NCBI GenBank assembly: GCA_001949185.1
Contig: BDGG01000001.1
Location: forward strand, 8,992,711 to 9,056,710
Direction: 5' to 3'
Source: Ramazzottius varieornatus
Taxonomy: Eukaryota; Tardigrada; Eutardigrada; Parachela; Ramazzottiidae
DNA length: 64,000 bases
Shown here piece after piece: positions 1 through 9,644 of this stretch; positions within the stretch are counted from its first letter, which is position 1, and each line of letters opens with the position of its first letter. The position numbers and the translations under genes were made by a program. The notes below the pieces were generated by a model. The model was not told the origin of the DNA. It saw nothing but the letters and a program-made list of their open reading frames with translations, and ran no database searches.

Positions 1-84
1 GTACAAATTTTCTACGTACATTATAAATATTCGACCTCCTTTACCACATAACATGCACACTAATCTGCTGTTTATCTTTTGTAG

Positions 85-875
85 AAGCCAAAGAATGGAG
101 GTAGCAAGTGGATTAACTACAAAGGGACACACTCAGTTGTTCTCATGGCTGTGGCGCGCGCAGATTATACATTCGAGTACGTCGACGTGGGAGGTTTTGG
201 TCGGCAAAGCGATGGTGGTAATTGGCAAAACTGTACTTTGGGCCGCGCTTTAGGTGATGGAGAGTTGGTCCTGCCGCCCGGAAGAAAGCCACCGCTGTGT
301 GCCGAGAAGTTACCGTACGTATTTGTGGCGGACGCTGCATTCCCAATGTCAGAAAACTTGCTGCGGCCATATCCCGGATACGCATTGTCTAGCCTCGGCA
401 AACAAGAACGTATATTCAACTACAGGTTCGACACTGTTCGTTTTTTACAGGTTCATAACCCGAATATGCCGTGTGAATGATTATGATCACTGTATTACTG
501 CAGGTTGTCCCGAGCTCGTCGAGTTGTCGAGAATGCCTTCGGTATACTAGCAGCCGAGTGGGAAATATTACGGGGACCCATCGCACTTGAACCATAACAA
601 GTGATTTACCTGACGCTCGCCTGCTGTGCACTGCAGAATTTTTTGATAACGGAAAATACCAAGGCAGGTGACAAATAAATCTCCCCCACGATGGCACTTT
701 TGTACCTGGTTCTTGGCGAAAAACTATGCCCGCAAGTATGATACCTCTTCGGGTTTTCGGAAACAGAGCTAGACGTGCTGCTATCAAGACGCGAGAGGAC
801 TTTTCTGAATATTTTAGTACGCATGGCAGTGTTCCATGGCAAGATAACATGGTCTTCGGTTTGCTAAACAAGTGA
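85..875 (+). pseudogene. PIF/Harbinger transposase (HARBI1-like, DDE_Tnp_4), broken, 5' part outside window
   Basis: Transposase that would cut and paste a PIF/Harbinger element. Exon 85..425 opens after an acceptor (tttgtag). It encodes YKGTHS, then YVDVGGFGRQSDGG (first catalytic Asp region) and PYVFVADAAFP (second Asp), and ends at a GT donor. Exon 504 onward gives [11 protein letters not shown], the Glu region, and the phases join exactly (AG|G). After this the frame is broken. An in-frame TAA lies at 595-597, where the family continues; the text resumes (TLACCAL.NF) and stops again at 676-678. The C-terminal part (KTREDFSEYFSTHGSVPWQ) lies in another frame and ends at 873-875. The N-terminal exon is not in the window. 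Dead copy. The neighbour on the opposite strand is the usual second protein of this element type. Confidence 0.85.
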
Positions 876-980
876 GTTTACTCCACTGGACAAAATCACC
901 TTAAAAATGAACTAAACGGAATTACAATCATGACTCGCGTCGGTATCACTATGATGCTGCACTGCTGAGTTATTGGGATA

Positions 981-2234
981 TCACGCGAGGATGACGGGAA
1001 AGCCAAAGCCAGTTGCCTGTTCGTACAGAAACATAGCAATAGCCTGTTGGATCTTCCGCCGAAGAACTTTGCGATCGTCTTCGTTTTGGCTCAGCAATGT
1101 GGCAGTTAGATAGGTCCCTGCAGAAAGCAAACCAGTAACGTAAGTGTCATAATATCAAGCGCAAGTCGTTCTGGCACTTATATTATCAAGACGTACCATA
1201 TTGTGCTTCGGGCGAATCAGCTTCTGTCCCTAGGACACCTAGAGCTTTCGTTAATTCATCAGCTTGACTGGCGAGCTTGCGCTCTTTGGACTCATATTCG
1301 TCCAGTTGTCGGGAACATTGGATTTCGTTGCTGCGTCTCTTGGACTTGCTGCCGCTAGACAACGTGGAAGCTACAAGGTACATCAGTCACTGCAATCATT
1401 CTCTGCTGGCAAGCCTTCTCGAAAACCATAAAACTGCTTACTCACCGGTTGACGAACGAACAGACGGTGGATTCGGAATTTCGGGAATTTCATCGTCAGC
1501 AAGGCTTCCGTCGTACACTTCTTTGCCGTTTCCGGTACTGCTTTCTTCGTCATCAGTTGTACCGTCAACCAACGAAAAATCTTCGCCAGCCCGAACAGCT
1601 GCCTTGGCTCTTTCGAGAGTCGATACAGATCTGCAAAAAAACCCTTCATGGTAGCATAATTTGCTACCCATAGAAAATAAAACACGAAAAATTAGACGGT
1701 CAAAAAGTGGACGTACTCATTCGGAGTAATATAGTCCTTGACGAACTGCATGCTCTCCCAGTGCGGCCAGCTTTCAATGACCGCTTGTCTCCCGGCGCCG
1801 CTGGCAGGATGCTCCTTCAGCTTTCTGCCAAAGTTTCGGAAGATTGGTCCAGAGTTTCTTCACGGCATCGCCTGAGTAAAACGACATGAAGCATTTCAGT
1901 AGTCAACTAATAATAAATCAACAATATGCAACAACTTTCACCCACCTGTCTTGTCCAGTTTCAGCTCCGCAGCCATATCTTCCCAGATATCCGGTCGTTT
2001 GTCTTTACCTTTGTAGTAATCCGCATGTCCAGTATCATAGATCACACTGTTTTTCTGGACGAGAGTGATCACTTCGGCGATGTCCTTGTCGCTCCATTCT
2101 TCTTTCGTCGCTGCTTTGCGTCGCGTCTTCTTGGATAGTTCAGCTGAAGTCGTCTTCTTTGCTGCTGTGGCTGTCCCAGAAGCTGCTCGTTTCCTGTTAG
2201 TTGTCGTCCTTGGCTTTAACTGCTGACTACTCAT
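981..2234 (-). pseudogene. SANT/MADF-like DNA-binding protein, second gene of the Harbinger element, one frameshift
   Basis: Five exons: 2234..1946, 1871..1717, 1630..1446, 1370..1197, 1117..981. The product starts with a basic Ser/Thr/Lys tail. A MADF/SANT-type helical domain follows (EEWSDKDIAEVITLV, then VKKLWTNL and FGRKLKEHPASGAG), then an acidic stretch and a heptad-like helix. Phases match at every junction only if one base in 1837..1842 (a CC pair in exon 2) is skipped; this also restores a continuous domain. PIF/Harbinger elements normally carry such a Myb/SANT-like partner that brings the transposase to the ends. It lies convergent to the broken transposase with about 105 bp between stops. 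The single-base shift may be decay or an assembly error. A domesticated host gene is less likely given the broken neighbour. Confidence 0.72.
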
Positions 2235-2407
2235 GGTTACGGAACAGTAGATAGAAGTTCTGAGGAGGTAAAGAAAAAGATCGCCGCTACTGTAGACAAC
2301 AGAACAGAACTTTCAAATAAAATTGAGAAATAATCACAGACTTCGATATGTGGAGTCTGTCACACCGGTCAATCAATACAGACCAAATCAACGCCAGAGA
2401 CAATGGT

Positions 2408-2610
2408 ATAGCCTTTGAGCTCAATCTTGCAAGCTCAAAGCTTTCTAATCGTGTTCCACGCTTGTTCCAGTCAAAAAATCGCTTATGCCAGAGCTCGCTC
2501 AAAGCTCGCTCAAAGGGGTAATATACTTTTTCGCTGGAACAAGGCTAGGTAGCGACCCAAGTATAATTAGCCTTTGAGCCTGCTTTGGAACAAGGCTCGC
2601 TCAAAGCCTC
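2408..2610. repeat. Cluster of short direct and inverted repeats around CTTTGAGC / GCTCAAAG
   Basis: The 12-mer GCTCGCTCAAAG occurs at 2493-2504, 2504-2515 and 2595-2606. Its inverse core GCCTTTGAGC is near 2411 and 2571, giving several possible short hairpins. It lies between the Harbinger and Helitron remnants, so it may be the end structure of either or a separate MITE. No other gene is visible in 2235-2758. Confidence 0.5.
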
Positions 2611-2758
2611 CTGACGCGAGTAAATTGCCGCCTTAAGAGGTTTGCTTGCTGTCCGTTACTCGGAATGTCACATTCAGTTTTGGAGAAGTCATAAGGGTCA
2701 TCTCTCACCGGTATCTTGGAAGGATTGTGCGCTGTTCACCCACCAGGGTACATAATGG

Positions 2759-5309
2759 CTACAAACCCCGAACTTGCACAGCACAGCACGTTACGACTTT
2801 CCCAGCGGCGCGTGTATAGTAAGTTATTGCACATAACAGAAATGTTTTTCCTCTTCCTGGTGCACCGTCAACGTAAAAAACTCCCGGAGTCTGACTGTCA
2901 ACTTTTTGTTGAATAAGCTGAAAAGTTTGGGTTTGTTCTCTGTTGAGTTGTCCGCGGGTGTCGGTGAATTTTTCAAGATTGGTCGTGCAGTTGTGCCGTT
3001 GTCGCTCTTTGTCGGTTTCGCTAAGGTTGTTGTGAGGTGAAGGTAGCGAGAACTCGTCCATTGTTCTACTGTAGCTTTCCAATCTAGCCGATGAACCCAG
3101 TAGCAAATGGTGTAGTGCTCTTTCGTAGGAAAGATTTTCACGTAACTTGAAATCCATCCCTATATATTGCTGGTGTTTTGAAAATAGGTTCAGTGCCGGA
3201 CCTCCTTCGGTTATCAGGACTATAAACAGAAAACGAAGTTGCGTGGGAGTACATAACCATTCTTTCGCCTCATCCATACAAATTTCGGCTTCCGATGTAT
3301 CATCCAAGAGACCCATAGCTTTTGCGCAGTCTGAATAAGTTTGGTATTTAATGCCGCTAATAGCGCACAGTTCTTTGAACGACCTCGCCGGTTTGTTTTG
3401 CAGCAATAATCGTAGGTACCAAAGTTCACCGCTTTGGAGACGCTTGACTTCCATTCTGGTTATGTGGAGACCTGTCCGTCGATGAACTGTTCCTGTGTTT
3501 GGTGCGGGCACTTTGTCAAACCAGATATATTGGGCAGAGCGAGCATTGGTTTGGTCTTCGCGTTTTACCGTCACCACAAACTTTTCATAATATTCCAAAT
3601 ATTTTAAATTTTCGAATAATGGGTCGTTCGGTCGGGCAAAGTAGCGATCAAGTTTGGAAAATCTTTCTTTCGCACTATCTCTCCAGTTCTTGTTCGAATC
3701 GTTGTAAACTACATAATTTTGGTCTTCGAAGTGAATAGGATAACTTAACACAGATGGTCTCTTCTTGTCAATTCAAAACTGAAAATACGCTAAACAGCTT
3801 CCGAAGCGGATAAGTATCGACCGTGAATGTAAAGCTTCGTTTTGTCTTTTGATATAGCGTTTAAGTAATCCAATCCCTTATACAGGTATTTGTACAGGTG
3901 AATAATCAAAGTCACGGACGCGGCTAACTCCAAATTTATGTGACAATCGAAAGCTATAAGCACGTCGGCATTATAAGGCTCAACATTCAGATCAGCTTCA
4001 TGGCGCCGGCGATATTGAGGATAGCCAGCATCGTTGATATATGTTTCTCCGTTGATACGTTTGGGGTATCTGTAGTGACAACTTCTCTGCGTTTTTTCCT
4101 TCTCTGTGCGGCAGCATTGATCGGGATAATGTTTATGCAACATGTGTTTCTGAACTGTCCGACGTAGTAACGGTTCTTCCGGTAGTTCAGCGCAGATAAC
4201 TTGGTCAATTTCTTCTGGCGTTTGTGGTTCTCACTCATTCTAACAGCGATATGAGCATGAGGGAGACCACGGGGTTGAAACTTTACCACAACGATTTTGC
4301 AGATTTGTTTCGCTTTGAAATATCTTGGCAAACATGCTTGAAACTGTTTCACGATTTCTGGACAGTCCGAAGCATTTTGACCAGAAAGTAATCTGCTGGT
4401 CATTTCCGGCCAGTTTGGGTTACATGTGAAGGTAGAAAAGTACGTTGGGTTTTTTAGTCGGCAGATTACGGCGAGCGCATCTGAGATCATCTGCTGATTA
4501 TGTTGGAAAGAACCAATAAAAGATGCGGGTAGGAACACGCGTCCATCGTTGTTATTAGATTGGGGATCGTTCTGTCGACAGATCTTGGACTGGTTATGAC
4601 ATATCCAACTTAAGCGTTGCTCCTCTATACAACTGAATATGTCCAGACAGAACTCGTTTAAAAATCTCCCCAGCGACATTAGTGCGACACAGCGAAGAAT
4701 GATTTGCCGGTAGAACATCATAACTGTAGTGCCTTTGGATTTCTCCTGTCTGTCGATGCTCCAGCCGGGCGTTCCCTCCGGGCAAATTACGATATAATGT
4801 AACGGCATAAATAAGGGAGATGTGACTTTGATAAACGTGGGACGGGTTTTGGTTTTTTTCCAGCAGACAACAGTTCTGTCTTTCAGTTCACCAGATGTTT
4901 CAGGGACGATAACAGCAACAATTTCATTTGTACTCCGAACTGCCAGTTCGGGCCGAGCTTCATTACTGGGTCGGTCAGCCAACATTTTGAACTGTCGTAA
5001 AAGTGGGTTACATTTGCCGAGAATATTTCGTAATTTAGTGACAATAGCTTCATCGAATTGCAGGTTTTTCATGATCTTCTGAGGATACTGTGCGTCATTG
5101 AAAAACCATCGTAATGGTCCTCACTCGTCGCTTCCTTGCATCATGCGGTGATAGGTTCTGCCCTTCAGAATGAGGTTGCTGGGCCCATCTTGCTGTTCGA
5201 AACATCCGGTGGTACCAATAGCCGACATCAACAATGAATTGTTATACTCTCGTGAATGAGTTCGAAGCCGAATGGATTTCAGATAGAGTCGTTTTAGAGC
5301 TGAAGGCAA
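2759..5309 (-). pseudogene. Helitron Rep-helicase, decayed
   Basis: Rolling-circle transposase of a Helitron, split over frames. 5309..5121 matches the conserved N-terminal part (REYNNSL... GRTYHRMMQ). 5072..3987 is the Helitron_like_N/Rep region with PTYFSTFTCNPNWPE and the HUH motif in PRGLPHAHIAV. 4143..3790 carries the two-tyrosine block (LYIHGRYLSASEA) and then a TAG where Trp is expected. 3751..2759 reads into a PIF1/Pif1-type helicase (REQTQTF, Walker A GAPGRGKTFL) and stops soon after motif I, so about two thirds of the helicase is missing. At least three frame changes separate the blocks. Inactive remnant. Confidence 0.85.
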
Positions 5310-6895
5310 GCTTGGAATTTCTATCGTCCGAAGGGTTCTTGTTATTATGACCGCAACAAAATCCCTTTGATTCCGTGTTCATTATTAATGCTTTGCACCC
5401 CGAGACACGTTATCCATCTCAACCGTAAGAGCATTAGCGTAAAGGTCACAGATGACTCATCGATCGAGATCACGATATAGCTTTGATTCCGTGTCTTGCA
5501 CGTGGTGCCTTTCATTGTGTGAGTTGATGTCCTCACTTGAGTATTCGCTTCAGAAGCTTTCCAGGTCACTCTCGTTAGGTCCATCAATTGCCGAATCAAA
5601 CGACGGGTTTTCAACGACGCCTGACTGATCCTCGTCAAAAACGGTGCTGTCGTCCAGTGTACTATGTAAATCAGTGCTGAAGTCGAAGCTTTCCGAATAG
5701 TCATTAATGCTTTCATCGTGATAGTTGTTGAATTCGGTCCTGCGCCGATTATGGTGGTCGGATTCAAATTCTGCTTCGTTTTCCGTCTGACGCACCTGTG
5801 TCCGCGAACCAGAGATTTCTCTTTTCTTTTTTGCACTGTGACATGATTTGGATTTGGTGCGATTCCGTTTTTTCTCCGAACTCGAAGCTGATTTGACAAG
5901 GAAAATTTGCAACCGTCTGTAATCGGCCCTTACGGATATATATCTCGACCCGTTCTTTCGTTTAGGCATCATGAAAATCCGGCCGATTGGCGCTAATGTA
6001 CGTCAATTCGTGCCTGTGGTTTAAAGCACAGTGATCTTTGAAGGACATCAGTGAAAAGACAGGATAGTTCGTTGCATAGCTCGTCCAAACCACGATTTTT
6101 TGCATCAAAATCATGAAACTGGAATCAGGATTCTGGGCACACCCGAACTGAAAATCGTCCAAATCAATAAACTGGCACGATTGCGCACTGAGCTCAACGA
6201 TTACGTCAAGTTTTTTTGGCCGGAAACTAAGTTTGAAAGCCTGGGAACTCATGGTAAGAAAAAAATCTACGTTATAATAAGATAAGGGTAGGACAATGAC
6301 GTAAGGTCGGGGTCGGTAAGGTGCTAGTCTCACGAGGCAATACTGAGCAACCGCGCCCCATGTTGATACATGCCTGCAGACTTGTCAATGCGCAGCAGTC
6401 TGCCGCATAGGCGTTTTTGTGAGCGGTATCGAGACAGACATGGTCAGGCTTGGGTGACGGCAAAAGGCCTTATCCATTGCTGACGTTGCTGCGCTCTCCG
6501 GTGGTAAGCCGGATCTTCTGGAAACTGCCTGTTCCTTGTACACGGTACGCAATACTGTAAGCCTCGATTCTACGCTTCCGCCTATAATTACACGAAAAGT
6601 TTGTTTGCGGACCACATCAGCACTAAGTTTTCAGACATACTGTAACTCCGCCGCAAATGCCCTGCATACTCTAGGGTTAGACACTTTCCCGCATACCTCT
6701 GCCGGACACAATCTTTTAAGAATTGAGTTGCATTAGTCAAGGCAGGAAATTCTGACCAGTTCTTTCACAATCTGCATTTCGAAGTACTAAATTAACTTTA
6801 CTTGCAAGAAAGGCATTGTCGCTTTGAGGTCCGCACTTGTATTGAAAATTTGGCTGGTATGCTCTAAAAATCCAACCTGTCCCAACGCAGCCGAA
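5310..6895. other. Possible Helitron 5' region, then gene-free DNA
   Basis: On the minus strand, 5972..5550 encodes a Lys/Arg- then Asp/Ser-rich low-complexity stretch starting MPKRKNGSRY. 6252..5962 holds another open frame starting MSSQAFKLSF. Both could be the degraded leader of the adjacent Helitron, but I see no diagnostic motif. From about 6300 to 6895 I recognise nothing. Confidence 0.35.
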
Positions 6896-8203
6896 ATGTC
6901 TGCTTGCGAAGAAGCAGCACAGGATATCGAGGAGACGCTACTAAAAAAGCTACCGTACGACCCACAGTGGTACGACGTATGGCGCACGGTGTTTTCCTTC
7001 GTAGCAAACGACGATGCCACACTGTTTTCCCTCCTGGAAGCATCGACAAGTTTCCGAGCTTTTTTCCGACGGGATGTGCTGGAGCGAGTGGACTCGTCAC
7101 CTTACTGGAGAGATGCCTTGGTCAAGCGTGGAGTGCGCATCAGCACCCTGAGCTCCTTGTCGTCGCAGGAGGACTCGCCCTCTCTCACCTGGTTTGACCG
7201 TTATCGGCAGTATGCAAAGAGTATGGGATGCTACCGCTGTTTTTGGCGTCTCTCAAGTGGCCAGCCGGTTAACCCATCCGCATTTTACCGCAGTGATGTA
7301 GGGGAAAGAGACATCACAAACGATTCAGGATCACATCAAAACCCCGGCCACTTTTCAAAGGGACCTCCTCCCAGTGCTGACGTAAGTTCTGCTGCTGTCA
7401 CGTCATCCACTTTTACTCTACGTTTGTTGTCTAGCCGATTTCTCTGCGCTCACAGGTTGGCGATTGGAAGGTTGCAAGGTTTTGCGAGCGACAAACGGAC
7501 TTTGCCTACCTTATTGTCACCATCATCGGACCACCAGATACGCCCTACGTCGGAGGGCGCTTTCAGTTACTCATTGTCTTTCCTGAAAACTACCCTGCCG
7601 AGCCACCACAGGCTAAACTGCTGACCAAGATTGTCAGTCCGTACTTCACGGACCACGGGGACTTTTACTGTAAATACACCAACTTTGACGATGCAGCCGA
7701 TTACGAAACTTTCCTAGGATATCCTCCATACTGGCACACCATGTAAGTTTCTTCTTCTACCGCTATATGTAGCCACAGTGTACAAAATGCATTCCTGCAG
7801 GCCATCGCCCCAACTCAGTAACATCGATTAATGACAACAATCTAAGTTGGATTATCCAAAGGATGATCTGCAGGGATGCATTTTGTACACTGTATAGTGA
7901 GTTGTCTGGCTGATTTGATCCTGACCACTGCGGTTCACTTCTAGGTATTTTGTGGACCTCGTCCAGCAGTATCTGAGCTTTTCGTTCTGCCAAGACGCGC
8001 CCCCAGGCCTGATTGCCGTCCACAAGCAGCACACTGAACTGGTCAAGAGTAACAGAGCAGAATTTGCCCAGTTAGCGCGGAAGTGTACCCTGGAAAACGC
8101 CATGATTCACTGGAACATATCTTGCGAAGATTTCTGTTCAACCCGCTCTTCTTCCATCGACAGGGCTGCCCGTCACAAAACCAAGTTTCTTAAGTGCCAG
8201 TAG
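6896..8203 (+). CDS. Divergent UBC-fold (E2-like) protein with an F-box-like N-terminus
   Basis: Three exons, 6896..7381, 7456..7742 and 7945..8203, with phases 0 and 2 matching; 343 residues. The first exon (residues 1-162) has an F-box-like helical stretch (about residues 20-75: DVWRTVFSFVANDD, then ASTSFRAFFRRDV). The second exon is the core of a ubiquitin-conjugating fold: DFAYLIVTIIGPPDTPY, GGRFQLLIVFPENYPAEPP. The canonical HPN triad is SPY (about residues 223-225). A possible catalytic Cys is residue 234, in HGDFYC, one residue further along than usual. The last exon is a helical C-terminus. If active it would pass ubiquitin or a ubiquitin-like protein; without the HPN Asn it may be a binding-only variant. 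The start could also be the in-frame ATG at 6824. The F-box reading is weak; the UBC fold is reasonably secure. Confidence 0.75.
7776..7892. repeat. Small inverted-repeat element in intron 2 of the E2-like gene
   Basis: Arms 7776-7800 and 7868-7892 are inverted copies, 24 of 25 bases identical (core TGCATTTTGTACACTG), with about 67 bp between them. It looks like a MITE or a stable hairpin in the intron. No clear target duplication was found. Confidence 0.65.
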
Positions 8204-9048
8204 CCTTCCAGCGCCTTTTCTAAGTTACCGGACGATGACGGCCACCCAATGTACTCCACTGCGCACTTTATGTTGCAGTTGCTACTTTTTACAGTAGTGG
8301 AATGTACAAAAGCAGCCAAATCGTGATGGCCACGAAAGCAAAAGTACAATACTAAATTGGCTTGATACTGTAGATGATAATTTGTTTCATTCGGGGAAAT
8401 GGCATTTTCTTCAAAAGAAAACAGCCATAGAGAGCCAGAGAGTAAATCGAGATCGAGCGGATAGCGCCACGAACAAAAGACTGCACCTCGAAGAATCGAA
8501 GTACTTCGATTGAGAGAAAGCGAGATAAACCCAAAATGGAAAGAGCTGTCAAAGGACACTCGCTTCACGATCGGTGGCTGTGGCTGACGGAGCTCCCGAT
8601 CATGTTTGTTCTCCCCGTTGCACTCTGTTGTCTCGGCTGGTGAAAGATCTCACCTTAATTTTTCCCGGTCATTTCTTAATACATCGCATTCCACCGTGCC
8701 AATATTCACATATTGCTCGTGGCAATAACAGAGAGTCTCTCTGGTATTATTGTACCTAGAGACTGTAAATCGATTTACCATGCGGAACAAGTCCTTTGTT
8801 TTCCACAAATGGTCGTCGCTGAATGATATATCACCTGCCACAATACAACGGTCTGCTAGTTTTCAACAAATGGTCATCGCTGAGTGATAAAGTATATCAC
8901 ATGCCACAATACAATGGTCTGATGAGTTGTTTTACGTTTTAGATGTGCAAAAAGGAAAGTCTTTCCGGGTGTAGTTGTTTGTTTTTTTGTTTCGCTATCT
9001 TCTCGCTTTTTTGAGAACAGAATATTGTCTTTTCAGTAAAGGTTTCTA
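8204..9048. other. Intergenic; contains a two-copy direct repeat at about 8800-8927
   Basis: No gene is recognised. A unit of about 60 bp beginning near 8800 (tttccacaaatggtcgtcgc) is repeated at about 8860 with a few differences. Part of it (acggtctgctagt) recurs at 9637, overlapping the stop codon of the receptor kinase gene. Confidence 0.5.
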
Positions 9049-9629
9049 TATGAGCGGCCCAGGCGGNCACCGNTTTTACTAGCTATCAAAGTTTATAGCC
9101 ACATGTTTTGATAGCTATCAAAATCACAACCTACATACTTTGATACCTATCGAAATTGATAGCTATCAGTTTGTGTAGCTATCGAAACTGATAGCTATCA
9201 GTTTATGTAGCTATCAAAACTACTACCTACATGACTTTGCACCTATATCCTTCTTGTAGGCTCAAAATTGGCCTACTTCGAAAACGTCGGTTTCTACTTG
9301 CGTCTTTATATGGAAGTATAAAAGTGTAGTCATGACGTCATGAATTCAATGAGTTTACGTGAAAGAAATAACCACGCCCACCGGTTTTCTGTGTTCGGGT
9401 GGTAAGAGCGAAGTAGAAACCGACTTTTTCGAAGTAGGCCAATTTTGAGCCTACATGAAGAATATAGGTGCAAAGTCATGTAGGTAGTAGTTTTGATAGC
9501 TACACAAACTGATAGCTATCAGTTTCGATAGTTATCAAAGCATGTAGGTTGTGATTTTGGTAGCTATCAAAACATGTGGCTATGAACTTTGATAGCCAGT
9601 AAAAACGGTGACCGCCTGGGCCGCCCATA
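9049..9629. mobile_element. Long hairpin MITE, arms about 220-250 bp
   Basis: The left arm (9049 to about 9302) and right arm (about 9409 to 9629) are inverted copies starting TATGRGCGGCCCAGGCGG. The direct repeat TTTCTA flanks both sides (9043-9048 and 9630-9635) and may be the target duplication. Inside the arms the palindrome TGATAGCTATCA recurs several times. Two N bases (9067, 9073) correspond to T in the other arm. No coding capacity. Inserted 15 bp from the receptor kinase stop codon. Confidence 0.85.
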
Positions 9630-9644
9630 TTTCTACACGGTCTG

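Larger units (their letters stand above)
1..2234. mobile_element. Two-gene PIF/Harbinger DNA transposon, incomplete at the window edge
   Basis: The convergent pair of a DDE transposase (+) and a SANT/MADF-like protein (-) is the standard coding content of PIF/Harbinger transposons. The left end lies outside the window. I could not define the right terminal repeat or the expected 3-bp target duplication beyond 2234. Both genes carry lesions, so this copy is probably inactive. Confidence 0.7.
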
